Shown here: piece after piece, positions 41,372-50,937 of the stretch
Layout of the letters: each line of letters begins with the position of its first letter
How positions within the stretch are numbered: position 1 is the stretch's first letter
Origin: Pseudobacteriovorax antillogorgiicola
GTDB lineage: Bacteria; Bdellovibrionota_B; Oligoflexia; Oligoflexales; Oligoflexaceae
Assembly (NCBI RefSeq): GCF_900177345.1
Contig: NZ_FWZT01000035.1
Coordinates: 1-55,889, forward strand
DNA length: 55,889 nt
Direction of reading: 5' to 3'
The notes under the pieces: model-generated
Database searches by the model: none
What the model saw: only the letters and a program-made list of their open reading frames with translations
Told to the model about the DNA's origin: nothing
Made by a program: the position numbers and the translations under genes

Positions 41372-43090
41372 TTACGCCGCTTCTTGGGAAGGGTTCAGAT
41401 CACCAGATACCTTTTCTTCATTCGGGTTGTCAGATCTGTTTTTAGCTGCAATCAGGCTTGCGATATTCTTATTGGCTTCTTGCAATTTTATATAACTACT
41501 GGTTACACTTTCCGAGACTTTATCGACTTCAAGAGACAGATCAATTTCTCGAGATGCAATCAGATTCATTTCTTGAAACGACGCTTCAACAGACTTTACT
41601 CCAACATTTTGTTCCTCTAGCGCCTGAAAAGCATCGTCAGTTGAGGATACCAGGGCTGAAATCTCCGCATTCATATTTCCAAACAACTCAGCGGCTGCTT
41701 GGGTAACACTTACGCCTCGGTCGATACTATTTAGGATTCTTTGAGAAATATTTTCAACATGCCTTGTACTCTCGCTCAGCAAGTCATCAATAGACTCGGT
41801 GCAACTGCTGCTAAGGTTAGCTAGTTTCGATATCTCATCCGCAACGACGCTAAAACCTTTTCCTAGCTCTCCAGCTTGCGACGCTTCAATCGAAGCATTT
41901 ACCGATAACAGTTGAGTTTTAAAAACAATCTCGTGGATAGCTTTAGTCTCTTTGTCGACCTTGTTCATAATCTCACTAACGTTTCTGATCTCGCTAGCTG
42001 CGCTTTGAATCGTCTCAATAGCAGAAAGTAAGCTATCGATATTTCTATTTGATTCGGTGACCTTTACTTTGAGACTTTCAGCTCTGGTCTGCATATCTTT
42101 AAATTTTTCGAAGTTACATTTATTAATGGAGCTTATTTCAGCCATAGCACTGGTCGTATGGGAAAGTGCAGCCTTTGTGTCGTTGGACACGTTTCTTAGA
42201 GAGCTACTAGAATTAACCAGAGAATCAATAGCGCCCCCCATTTGCACCGTAGTTTCATCAAGATATCTTGCATTTACTTCAAGTCGTGTATTCAGAATGG
42301 AGGAGGATATTTTTACTATACCTATGGCCATCAGTAGAGATCCAAAGGCAATGACCATGATTTTCATTTCAGCCTTCTTCTCGTAGTTTCTAATTTTTAT
42401 GCCAGTCTGTAAAGTATAGGTCTCAATGTCAAAAAGTATGTTTTTTGCAAGCTTACTAAACTCCCCTTGGGATGCGTCAAATCTATCTAGATCCTCTCGA
42501 TTTAATGACTTACGCTGAGATAGGCTCTCATATATCTTTTCAAGTTCTCTTTTTGAAGCACCTAAAACTTCACCTAAGTTCGATAACTTTTTAACCAACC
42601 CGCTATATTCTGCCAGTGCAGCTTCGTTGTGAGCAAGTTCAACTCCTTCTTTTGAAAGCTCCAAAGCTGCTAGTATCAATTCCTCTATTTCGCTAGATAG
42701 CCTTTTGGATTCAGCTACCGCTTTTGAAAGGCTTGTCTCGTCTCCCAACGATTGATAGATGATTGCTCTCTCCAACCAGACAACTTTTTCCAAGTGCTTG
42801 AGTTCCATGTCCGATATTTTCTTGATTAAAGGAATATCTTCTGTAACGAGTTCGTTGATCTGGATGCCTAGGCGATTCATGTAGAATTCTGAAACTATAC
42901 TTGTGGCAACAAGAGCCATCAAGAGGCAGGTTGCGATCAATGAAAGGTTAAACTGTACCGACTTCTCGACTAGATACAGTTTTATCCTAGCCCTTTTTAG
43001 AAAAAGCCCAACTAAAATCGCCACGATTGGAATTAGGACAACCGCTAAGTCTTTGAGAATATTCCAGGTAGAGAGATCTTCCATCATCAT
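41372..43090 (-). CDS. Methyl-accepting chemotaxis protein
   Basis: A 572-residue inner-membrane chemoreceptor. Two N-terminal hydrophobic segments (about residues 11-28 and 47-67) precede a helical sensor-like region (70-235), a third membrane segment (~240-260) and the cytoplasmic signalling hairpin with the kinase-contact tip (KTQLLSVNASIEASQAGE, then GKGFSVVADEISKLA). There is no HAMP domain that I can see. SD AAGGA lies before a run of three ATGs. A cargo gene with its own direction; it would plug into host CheA/CheW. Confidence 0.85.
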   Translation of the reverse strand: MMMEDLSTWNILKDLAVVLIPIVAILVGLFLKRARIKLYLVEKSVQFNLSLIATCLLMALVATSIVSEFYMNRLGIQINELVTEDIPLIKKISDMELKHLEKVVWLERAIIYQSLGDETSLSKAVAESKRLSSEIEELILAALELSKEGVELAHNEAALAEYSGLVKKLSNLGEVLGASKRELEKIYESLSQRKSLNREDLDRFDASQGEFSKLAKNILFDIETYTLQTGIKIRNYEKKAEMKIMVIAFGSLLMAIGIVKISSSILNTRLEVNARYLDETTVQMGGAIDSLVNSSSSLRNVSNDTKAALSHTTSAMAEISSINKCNFEKFKDMQTRAESLKVKVTESNRNIDSLLSAIETIQSAASEIRNVSEIMNKVDKETKAIHEIVFKTQLLSVNASIEASQAGELGKGFSVVADEISKLANLSSSCTESIDDLLSESTRHVENISQRILNSIDRGVSVTQAAAELFGNMNAEISALVSSTDDAFQALEEQNVGVKSVEASFQEMNLIASREIDLSLEVDKVSESVTSSYIKLQEANKNIASLIAAKNRSDNPNEEKVSGDLNPSQEAA

Positions 43091-43652
43091 TTTCCTTTTA
43101 TTCGCTGATAAACAATCAATCCAAAAATAAATGATCTTTGATCGTTATCAGCGATTTCTTCAGAAGTTGTTTGCGTGTATATAGAAAAAAGTTGATGGCA
43201 AATTCTATATCAACGAGTCTCCGCTAGACTAAGTGAAAGCGTATGATATCGATCAACAATACCATCGGTAATAATCTTTAAATGTTTATAGTTGGAAGAT
43301 GCGTCTATTATTGGTGGCTCCATTTCTCTGCTGCACGCGCTGCAAGCTAGACAACTCTAGATCATAGGTAAAATTCCGAAAAACATATTATTTTATTCCA
43401 ATCGCTTGACTTCCAATATACCCTATACTATAAATGCTATTGGGTCCTTCTATGATGCCTGCCTCTTGGGTGGATGGCCAACTCAATCCTCTCTCTCAAC
43501 AAGCAAAAAATTTTGACTTAACTACTTAACAAATCGAAACATGCATATTTTGCGAAACCCTTTCTACGACTGTGCATATCTCGTTTTTTCTACACTGAAA
43601 AAAGTTAAGTAGAGAGTGTTTTGCCTTAACCTTTTTGAGAGGACATTTCTTA
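43091..43652. other. Intergenic upstream of the packaging genes
   Basis: No protein gene. It holds the late promoter at 43405 and short inverted motifs (TTAACTACTTAAC at 43516 and GTTAAGTAG at 43607) just before the terminase small subunit. In lambda-type phages the cos site and terminase-binding sites lie here, so this is where I would look for the packaging site. Confidence 0.4.
43405..43433 (+). promoter_or_regulatory. Promoter before the terminase genes
   Basis: TTGACT, 17-bp spacer, TATAAA: a near-consensus sigma70 promoter reading into the packaging operon. Confidence 0.65.
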
Positions 43653-44243
43653 TTGCAGAGGGACGTAAGTCAGGCCGAATTTGCCAAGCTTATTGGTGTT
43701 TCTAAAGCTGCTATTACCCAGCAGATATCCAGCGGTAAAAGGCTCAATAAATCGATCAGCAGATCCAATGGCAAAGTATCAATTGATATTGTGAAAGGTA
43801 TTTTAGAGTGGTTCGGCAATGCCGATCAAACCAAGTATCGCAAGGGACAGCAAAACCATTCCGATCTAACCAAGCTCTCCGAAGGCATCATGGATCCTAA
43901 GGACTCCAATGCCATGAAGATTCACTATTCCGCACTTAACGAAAAGCTCGAATACGAATCCGAAGCGAAAATTCTAATGCCCAAAGAAAAAATTAGGAAC
44001 GAGGTGTTTCAAAGCTTCAGAGGTCTGAGGGACAATCTCCTCAACACACCCAATGAAATCAGTGGTGACCTTCGTCGCTCTATCGATCGTTTTCTTGATG
44101 ATGAGTTCGGAGATAACACATCGACCAGGCTATCGAAGGATGTGGAGACGATTATCACTGAAGCTCGTCGGTCCATGGCTGGAGAGATTAAAAAACTCCT
44201 ATCAAGTCTTTCAGATGCGATTGAGGAGGTGAGTCGTGCTTGA
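43653..44243 (+). CDS. Terminase small subunit (Nu1-like)
   Basis: A 196-residue protein with an N-terminal winged HTH (VSQAEFAKLIGVSKAAITQQ), a middle region (KYRKGQQNHSDLTKLSEGIM) and helical oligomerisation part, as in lambda Nu1. It recognises phage DNA and recruits the large subunit. TTG 43653 is favoured over TTG 43635, whose codons supply the AGAGG ribosome site. Overlaps the large subunit by eight bases. Confidence 0.75.
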   Translation: MQRDVSQAEFAKLIGVSKAAITQQISSGKRLNKSISRSNGKVSIDIVKGILEWFGNADQTKYRKGQQNHSDLTKLSEGIMDPKDSNAMKIHYSALNEKLEYESEAKILMPKEKIRNEVFQSFRGLRDNLLNTPNEISGDLRRSIDRFLDDEFGDNTSTRLSKDVETIITEARRSMAGEIKKLLSSLSDAIEEVSRA

Positions 44244-46107
44244 TCTCAACTTCAAATTTAAGAGCGACGAATACGGTTCAATCCTACCTGATATCGCTTA
44301 TGCCCTAAGACCCAATCCCGACATCACCATTGCCGAGCATGCTGAGAAGAACTTATACTTGATCCCTGGCAAGAACCCCTTTCCAGGTCTTGTGGACTTT
44401 GACCGAACTCCATATCTGTACGAGATCCTTTCAGCTCTGATGCCTGATAACGGCATTGAAAAAGTTGTTCTCATGAAGGGCTGGCAAACTGGTGGTACCT
44501 TAGCAGGTTTGGCCTGGATGCTGTGGGTTATGGATGCCGCTCCTGCGCCGATGCTAATCGTCCAGCCTAATGATGAACTTCGAAACAAGTTCTCAAAGCA
44601 AAGAATCAGCCCGATTGTGAGCAACTGCAAATCACTGCAGGGAAAGATCGAAGAGCTTGAACGTTACTCAAGTAAGAAAGAGGCCAAGGACACCCTGATT
44701 ACCAAGCAGTTTCCAGGTGGATTTTTAAACCTAGGGACTGCGAAATCGGAGGTTTCTCTCCGATCTGATACGGTTCAGTTTGTGATGTTTGACGAGGTGT
44801 CGGCCTACGATGATGATTGCCAGGGACATGGCGATCCGTGTGGCATCGCCCTTGGCCGCACCTCTCATTATGATGGTCGAAAAAAGATCTTCTACATCTC
44901 AACTCCCACCATTCATGGCTCTTGCCGGATTGAAGAGGAGTATAACTTTTCAGACAAGCGCAAATACTTCATTAAATGCCTTAGCTGTGGGGAACCTCAG
45001 ATTTTTGAATGGAAAAGGTTCTTCTTTGGCGAAGAAAGAGTCCACTATCGCTGCATAAAGTGTGAATACAAGCATTATGAGGAAGATAAGCCCGAACTAC
45101 TAAAGCGGGGAAACGCCTCATGGCAGGCGACCGCTAACCCTGTAAACCCCAAGTCTGTGGGCTTTCATCTGCCTGCCCTCTATGCCCCCCTCGGAGCATG
45201 GTCTTGGGAGAGTTCTGTTGAGCAGTTCAAAAAGGGAAAAACCAACCCCCAAGAGCTGAAGGTCTTCGTCAATAACGTCCTAGGCGAAACCTGGGAAGAT
45301 CGAAACATCAAAACCATCGATCCAGAAGACATCATGACCCTTGCCGAAGACTATAGCTTTGGTCCAGATGATCCACTGCCCCAAGGCATTGGAGCCATCA
45401 CAGCAGGTGTTGATACCCATCCGAGTCACGTAGATATCGTGGTCCGCGGTTGGGGGCGGGATCTTGAAAACTGGATCTTAGACCATGTGGTCATCGAGGG
45501 CGATTCCAATAAGGATGAGATCTGGAGTCAGGTCTACCGCGTCCTTAGCCAGACCTATACCCACCACACCGGAGTCAAACTTAGGATCGCTGTAACCTGT
45601 GTCGATACGGGCGGCCACAACACCGAGGCCGTCTATAACTTCTGCCGGGGACGGCTTCCGGAGTTTATCTTGGCCATCAAGGGATCGAGAAACCCTTCAG
45701 CCCCCGTCATTGGCAACTCGACCAAGGTCAAGGAGCGGACGGTTGATCTTTTTCCTGTGGGAAAACTGGCAACCCATGGTCGTCTTTACTCCTCGATCAA
45801 CCAGTCCATCGATAAAGCCAAAGAGATCAAGGAGGCCTTAAAAAATGGCAATCAGCTTATTTCCTATTCCGGGCCACAGGTTATGCACTTTCATAAGGGG
45901 CTTCGCGAGAGCTTTTATCGCCAGCTCACAGCCCCAAAGGCCAAGTGGGTAAGACAGGAGGGACAGATGATAAGAACCTATGTCACAACCGATCATGTGG
46001 CTGACCATGCCCACGATGCCATGCGCTATGCAGATGCGGCGTTTTGTTTCTGGGCTCAGGATATCAATTCCGTCTGCGATGATCTCGATGGGAGGGCCCA
46101 ATCATGA
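44236..46107 (+). CDS. Terminase large subunit, GpA family
   Basis: A 623-residue packaging ATPase/nuclease of the lambda GpA type. The ATPase half has a Walker A-like 'MKGWQTGGT' and Walker B 'FVMFDEVSAYD'; a zinc site (CLSCGE...CIKCEY) lies mid-protein; the nuclease half starts at 'GVDTHPSHVDIVVRGWG' and ends with DHAHDAMRYADA. GTG start with GAGGAGGT five bases upstream. Full length, so packaging should be functional. Confidence 0.93.
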   Translation: MLDLNFKFKSDEYGSILPDIAYALRPNPDITIAEHAEKNLYLIPGKNPFPGLVDFDRTPYLYEILSALMPDNGIEKVVLMKGWQTGGTLAGLAWMLWVMDAAPAPMLIVQPNDELRNKFSKQRISPIVSNCKSLQGKIEELERYSSKKEAKDTLITKQFPGGFLNLGTAKSEVSLRSDTVQFVMFDEVSAYDDDCQGHGDPCGIALGRTSHYDGRKKIFYISTPTIHGSCRIEEEYNFSDKRKYFIKCLSCGEPQIFEWKRFFFGEERVHYRCIKCEYKHYEEDKPELLKRGNASWQATANPVNPKSVGFHLPALYAPLGAWSWESSVEQFKKGKTNPQELKVFVNNVLGETWEDRNIKTIDPEDIMTLAEDYSFGPDDPLPQGIGAITAGVDTHPSHVDIVVRGWGRDLENWILDHVVIEGDSNKDEIWSQVYRVLSQTYTHHTGVKLRIAVTCVDTGGHNTEAVYNFCRGRLPEFILAIKGSRNPSAPVIGNSTKVKERTVDLFPVGKLATHGRLYSSINQSIDKAKEIKEALKNGNQLISYSGPQVMHFHKGLRESFYRQLTAPKAKWVRQEGQMIRTYVTTDHVADHAHDAMRYADAAFCFWAQDINSVCDDLDGRAQS

Positions 46108-46310
46108 AAAGCTATCGGGAGCAGCTAGAAGCTGTTGAGAAGGCTATAGAGGCTGCAGAAAAGAATCAGGAGTTTGAAATCGAAGTTGGCGGCAATCGAA
46201 GGCGGCACAAGAAAGCCAATCTTGCTGACCTCTACAAACGCGAGACCTTCCTAAGGCGCATGGTTGCAAGAGAAGGTGGCCGTGACATCATCTTAGGAGT
46301 GCCCGAGTGA
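46104..46310 (+). CDS. gpW-like head-tail joining protein
   Basis: A 68-residue charged protein that sits between terminase and portal exactly where lambda gpW does, and has the 'LADLYKRETFLRRMVAREGG' helix typical of that family. It would stabilise packaged DNA at the portal. Overlaps both neighbours by four bases. Confidence 0.75.
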   Translation: MKSYREQLEAVEKAIEAAEKNQEFEIEVGGNRRRHKKANLADLYKRETFLRRMVAREGGRDIILGVPE

Positions 46311-47764
46311 ACTACGAAGAAAGCCCATCAGGGCTGCTGCTGCCTCAATCCATGAGTCATAGCTATAAGACTGCCAATCCCTTCAATCGGATCGTAGAGA
46401 ACTGGATGCCAGCCTCAGGGGATACCGACGAGGCTCTTCTTCCATCTCTTGAAGTGCTCCGGGATCAGTCCCGCGATCTTGACCGCAATGAATCCATTGC
46501 TCGGGGCGCCATCGAAAACATCACCAGCAACGTCGTGGGTGAGGGGCTTTGGCCTCAGGCAAAGCTAAATCATGAGATCCTTGAAATCTCTGAAAAGGAG
46601 GCTCGGGGATTTGAGGCGCGGGCTGAGAACCTCTTTAGGCTCCACGCAGAATCCACAGCCCTTGACTTTACAGGTAGGTCCACATTCCCCGAGCTCCTGG
46701 ATCAGGTGCTTAGAAGTCAGTTCGTTGATGGCGACATTCTTGGGGTTCGTAGGGTCAAGGAGGTGCGAAAGCATGGCCTTCTCGCAACTGCCGTCCAGCT
46801 CATCCCGGGTGCTAGGCTTACTGATCCGCTCGACTATCAGGGGCGGCAGGATCTAAGGGAAGGCGTTGAGCTTGACCTTAATGGCGAGCCCATTGCCTAT
46901 CACATCTTAAATCGCGGCAAATACCTTGGCGATCGCTATGCAGAGCTCAAGACTATGAGAGTTCCCCGCTACTCGAAAAGTGATGATATCCAGGTGCTTC
47001 ACGTTTTCCATAGAAGAATGTCAGATCAAACCCGCGGCGAACCACTCCTTGCCCCAGCCCTTGAAAAGTTTAAGCAGCTCAGCCGCTACGCTGAGGCAGA
47101 GATTGCTGCCGCCGTGATCAATGCCTTCTATACGACATTTATCACGACCGAGGGCGTGAGCGTCCTCGACCAAAGAAGCTATGCCAATGAATACAGCGCC
47201 AAGGCTCCAAAGCAAGAAAGGTCAAGGGCTAAGCTTGGTCCCATGACCATGCTGAATCTTCTTCCTGGAGAAAAGGTCGAGTCACCGACGCCAGGCAGGC
47301 CTTCGCCCCAGTTCGAGGCCTTCTTTCAGTCAGTACTAAAGCAGATCGGGCCATCGATCGGTCTACCGTATGAAGTGTTGCTTCAGCATTTTTCAGCCTC
47401 CTACTCGGCAGCCCGAGCTTCACTGCTTCAGGCCTGGCGATTCTTTAAAATCCGCCGAAAGTGGCTTGAAATCCAGTTCTGTCAGCCTGTCTATGAGTGG
47501 GTGATTGAAGAGGCGATCCTTAAGGGGTTGCTTGATGCTCCGGGGTTTGAGGATCCACTTAAGAGAGCTACCTACCTAAAAGCTACGTGGATCGGACAGG
47601 AGATGCCGAGCATTGATCGCCTTAAGGATGCCAAGGCTGATGAGGTGGAGCTCGCGAATGGGACGACGACTCGTCGGGAGATTGTTGAGAGTAAGGGGAA
47701 GGATTATGATAAAATCGGTATTGAGACAGCAAAAGATTCAGCTCACTCAGAAAGGTTAGACTGA
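46307..47764 (+). CDS. Portal protein, lambda gpB family
   Basis: A 485-residue dodecameric portal at the capsid vertex through which DNA passes. Family features are 'DRNESIARGAIENITSNVVG', QLIPGARLTDP, VLHVFHRRMSDQTRGEPLLA and 'YSAARASLLQAWRFFKIRRK'. GTG start overlapping the stop of gpW. Followed by a converging two-gene cassette rather than directly by the capsid protease. Confidence 0.92.
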   Translation: MNYEESPSGLLLPQSMSHSYKTANPFNRIVENWMPASGDTDEALLPSLEVLRDQSRDLDRNESIARGAIENITSNVVGEGLWPQAKLNHEILEISEKEARGFEARAENLFRLHAESTALDFTGRSTFPELLDQVLRSQFVDGDILGVRRVKEVRKHGLLATAVQLIPGARLTDPLDYQGRQDLREGVELDLNGEPIAYHILNRGKYLGDRYAELKTMRVPRYSKSDDIQVLHVFHRRMSDQTRGEPLLAPALEKFKQLSRYAEAEIAAAVINAFYTTFITTEGVSVLDQRSYANEYSAKAPKQERSRAKLGPMTMLNLLPGEKVESPTPGRPSPQFEAFFQSVLKQIGPSIGLPYEVLLQHFSASYSAARASLLQAWRFFKIRRKWLEIQFCQPVYEWVIEEAILKGLLDAPGFEDPLKRATYLKATWIGQEMPSIDRLKDAKADEVELANGTTTRREIVESKGKDYDKIGIETAKDSAHSERLD

Positions 47765-47801
47765 GAAGTATTGATCGCCTACTATAGTTTGCTCTTATGA
47801 A

Positions 47802-48350
47802 CTAAGAGTCTAAAGTAAAGTAGGCTTTGCTAATTTCTAGATACTGCTCTTCCCCACCAACTCTAGCTTTTCCGCGCAAAGAAAATCGAATCTCAGATTG
47901 AGAAGCGCCAGTGACAGCAGCTTGAATCATTTCAAAGAAAAGTTGAAATACACGAAAGAATAGAAATATCGAAGCAATAAAGAAAAGGTTTGGGACAAAT
48001 ATCAGATAAGCTTGTTGGGTTTCCGAGAAAAAAAGTAGTGTTACATAGCAAACCATCGATACTATAAGTAACGCTTCAAGAATAATGTAGTGACTAATAA
48101 TCTGCTGGGCGATTTCGGGGTTACCAAAAATCTGTGACAACCTTCTATTGTTCATCCCGACCATTGTGGTTAAGGGAGTAATGCCGAAAGCAAATAGGGT
48201 TGCTGAAATTCCGGCACATAAAGTGGCTATCGTTGAAAGAGTTTTTAGATGCGCTGCCGATGCGTAGTGAGCAAAAAGCAAGTTTAAAGGCGCCAAAAAA
48301 ACGGCAATAAGCAATAGAGGCTTAACTATGGATACCAAAGTTTTCTTCAT
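47802..48350 (-). CDS. Four-helix membrane protein, RexB-like by architecture
   Basis: A 182-residue inner-membrane protein with four hydrophobic segments (about residues 6-27, 35-58, 87-110 and 116-140 from the ATG at 48350), a soluble C-terminal tail, and no family that I recognise. It overlaps the upstream soluble gene by 29 bases, so they are translated together. Together they resemble lambda RexA-RexB: a soluble DNA-binding sensor followed by a four-pass ion channel that aborts superinfection. The frame is open back to 48392. Confidence 0.55.
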   Translation of the reverse strand: MKKTLVSIVKPLLLIAVFLAPLNLLFAHYASAAHLKTLSTIATLCAGISATLFAFGITPLTTMVGMNNRRLSQIFGNPEIAQQIISHYIILEALLIVSMVCYVTLLFFSETQQAYLIFVPNLFFIASIFLFFRVFQLFFEMIQAAVTGASQSEIRFSLRGKARVGGEEQYLEISKAYFTLDS

Positions 48351-49263
48351 GCTGATCACCTTTCCTTGACGAGGAAAAAAGTAACGAAACAATTCGTTCT
48401 CTTATGTCATCATCGTCAAATTGATCATCAGTTATCAGAATCTCTTCATCTTTGAACAGATGTCCTTTGAGAAGATCAATTACCTGAGGAACCTTATCAT
48501 AAACAACGTCTACTACTAAACGATTTTCTTTCTGATTAAGAATGGATTTCATGATGTAGCAATCGGTTCCTGTTATGTTTTTTAGCTCTCGTTCAAAATC
48601 CATGATTGTCTCTTTAGCTAATCCAAAACTGAGGTCAATATAGTCAGGAGCATGATCAGTAGAGAACCTACGAATGACTTCTAGGAGAGGAAGGCTTCTT
48701 TCAAACATGGAACGATCTTGTATCTGATTGCGAAATACCTTTACTCGAAGATTGATAAAGCGAGTATCTTTACTGCTAAGAATATTATGGATATCATGCC
48801 GGAGAATGGGGTGGAGTTCTATATAGACATCTTCTTTTTCTACCTGCTTTACTATATGGCTAAATAGTTTTCTGACCTGGCGTAGTGATGGCCCTCCTGA
48901 AACTTGCTGAATTATTACATCTGTGTGCTCGGAGGACTGACGTATACCAAAATACGACTTCTGAATGACTCCTTCACCACTCTCAAACTCAATTGGTTCC
49001 TCTGGAATTCTCGGCTTTCCCCGATAAAGGTTTGGATCAAGCTCGCCTTTCCTGATAGTTCCTGTGATTGAAGTTCGGTGGTCTTTGAGCTGATGTAAGT
49101 CCAGCCATCTTTTCTTCTGTGAAATGTAGGGAATATCAAATTTGAAGTTGATATATCGATCAAGGTATTGCTCAAAGGATCGGTACTCAGTATTGACTGC
49201 CAACGTTAATCTATAGAACTCAAAACGAACTTTCTTTGTAGTTTCAGTCATCGCATTTACCAT
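48322..49263 (-). CDS. Soluble partner protein, RexA/DUF6731-like candidate
   Basis: A 313-residue soluble protein. The general order (N-terminal RFEFYRLTL strand, 'SYFGIRQSSEHTDVIIQQVS', 'VYIELHPILRHDIHNILSSK', then RFINLRVKV and a final acidic helix) is similar to RexA-type proteins, but I judge this by pattern only. First gene of a two-gene unit on the opposite strand to the late operon, followed by a four-helix membrane protein. Such inserted cassettes in head operons are usually superinfection-exclusion or defence genes expressed in the lysogen. Confidence 0.5.
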   Translation of the reverse strand: MVNAMTETTKKVRFEFYRLTLAVNTEYRSFEQYLDRYINFKFDIPYISQKKRWLDLHQLKDHRTSITGTIRKGELDPNLYRGKPRIPEEPIEFESGEGVIQKSYFGIRQSSEHTDVIIQQVSGGPSLRQVRKLFSHIVKQVEKEDVYIELHPILRHDIHNILSSKDTRFINLRVKVFRNQIQDRSMFERSLPLLEVIRRFSTDHAPDYIDLSFGLAKETIMDFERELKNITGTDCYIMKSILNQKENRLVVDVVYDKVPQVIDLLKGHLFKDEEILITDDQFDDDDIRERIVSLLFSSSRKGDQHEENFGIHS

Positions 49264-49776
49264 TATGATAATTGATTTTTCGGTGACTTTTATCGTGATT
49301 GCCTATCTGTCTCAATACCAAACTTCTAGTTTTAAAAGATAGTGTTCGCACTTGATCGAAGAACTCAGAGGTTATGTGTATCAATAAAGCATAATCCTAA
49401 TGCAGTCTCTTAAAAACGTAACTTAGGATCAAAAATCGCTGTTGTAATTTCACCCTATCTGCCTTATCGGCATTGATATCAATTGGTGCCTTGAGCTATA
49501 CGCCACAATCAGTTGAACCAGGGTCAACAGTAATTGCCTCTCACCCCTTCCTTGGGCTTGAATATAAATCACTAGCTCGCTATCTTAGATCTGTATCGAG
49601 AAGGCTTGAGTTGATCATAGAAGACCCCGTGATCAAGATTTGAAATTTCAACAACAAAATCACTCCAACTAAAATTCGTGGCTCAACTTTGAACCACAAA
49701 TTTCAAAACGAGCGTATTATCTCTTGAAAGAAAAACCATTCATAGTCTATCGTTAGAAGCGTTGAGAGGAGAAGCT
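49264..49776. other. Intergenic before the capsid genes
   Basis: No gene seen. It contains the shared promoter element described at 49515-49586; an 11-base TGTTCGCACTT (49343) also occurs upstream of the recombination operon (22029). Confidence 0.5.
49515..49586 (+). promoter_or_regulatory. Capsid-operon promoter with shared upstream element
   Basis: GAACCAGGGTCAACAG (49515-49530) lies 66 bp upstream of TATCTT (49581-49586), with -35 TTGAAT (49558-49563) and a 17-bp spacer. The same 16-mer, the TAGCTCG before the -10 and the same 66-bp spacing occur at 22106-22177. Confidence 0.7.
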
Positions 49777-50937
49777 TTGATCTTAAAAAAAGCGATTGAG
49801 TCTTCTTACTGGGCTATGAGAGAGGAAGGACTATCGGCTCTTATAGCTTCAGTAAACGGAGAAGGCGATTTTAAAGCCCTAGAGAAACGTCTAGGCGAAA
49901 AACCAAAGTATACATATAAAGCAACGGTAAGAGATGGAATTGGAGTCATTCCCATTGCTGGCCCCCTATTTAAAAGGGCCAATCTTCTTACAGAGGTCTG
50001 CGGCGCCACAAGCTACGAACTGGTTCTAAGAGATCTTCACGGCTTTTTAGAAGACGATAGCATCTCGTCTATCGTTTTCAATATCGATAGCCAAGGCGGC
50101 GAAGTTAGCGGCTGCCAGGAACTTTCAGAACATATCTATAGGGCAAGGCAAAAAAAGCCCATCCTTGCCTATATCGATGGAACGGGAGCCTCGGCTGCCT
50201 ACTGGATTGCAAGTGCAGCAGATAAGATCTTTGCCTCTAAAACTGCCATCATTGGTAGCATTGGTGTCCAATCAGTTCTAAGTGCTGATCGAGCTGAGGG
50301 CGAATTCAGATTCATTAGCTCTCAGTCGCCCTTGAAGAATGTGGACCCAGCAACGGAGGAAGGACGAAGCGAAACCCAAAGACTTATTGATGACCTTGCT
50401 GGAGTCTTTATTTCAAGTGTTGCAAGGAACCGGGGCGTTACAGACGAAACCGTTTTAGCTGACTTTGGAAGAGGAGCTGTATTTATTTCAGGAAACGCAA
50501 AACATAGGGGAATGATTGATGAGATTGCAACTTTTGAGGATGTTATGAGCGAGCATAAAAAAGAAAAGGAGGCTTCCAAGCTTGGGGAAACTAGGGGTGT
50601 AAAAGCCGCTAAAGAAGCCTCTAGGTCCGAAAGTACTGATCATATTCTAGCAAGAGGTGTAGCCCAAGAAAGAGCAAGAGTTACCGAGCTGTTCAAAACC
50701 TGCAGGGCTCACGTCGATGATCAAACCCTCCTAGCCTTTATTGAGGGCGGAAAAAATGCCAAAGATGCTGCCTTTGACATCCTGGCGAGCGGGAGCATTG
50801 CCCCTAAAAGCCCAACCCCCTACAAAGAGGATGAGAGCCTTAAGGGCCTAAGCTCAGTTCCTATCGACTCTCCAAGCAGCAACGAAGATCTTGTGGCCTT
50901 GGCCCGAGCTGGTGGATGGGGGGAGAATGAGCTATAA
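49777..50937 (+). CDS. S49-family capsid protease/scaffold (lambda gpC-like)
   Basis: A 386-residue protein. The N-terminal ~260 residues form an SppA-like serine peptidase ('FNIDSQGGEVSG', catalytic Ser in GTGASAAYWIA, 'IIGSIGV'), which matures the prohead. The Lys/Glu-rich C-terminal ~110 residues look like the scaffold part. TTG 49777 with GGAG five bases upstream is preferred to TTG 49762. Overlaps the decoration gene by 11 bases. Confidence 0.88.
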   Translation: MILKKAIESSYWAMREEGLSALIASVNGEGDFKALEKRLGEKPKYTYKATVRDGIGVIPIAGPLFKRANLLTEVCGATSYELVLRDLHGFLEDDSISSIVFNIDSQGGEVSGCQELSEHIYRARQKKPILAYIDGTGASAAYWIASAADKIFASKTAIIGSIGVQSVLSADRAEGEFRFISSQSPLKNVDPATEEGRSETQRLIDDLAGVFISSVARNRGVTDETVLADFGRGAVFISGNAKHRGMIDEIATFEDVMSEHKKEKEASKLGETRGVKAAKEASRSESTDHILARGVAQERARVTELFKTCRAHVDDQTLLAFIEGGKNAKDAAFDILASGSIAPKSPTPYKEDESLKGLSSVPIDSPSSNEDLVALARAGGWGENEL

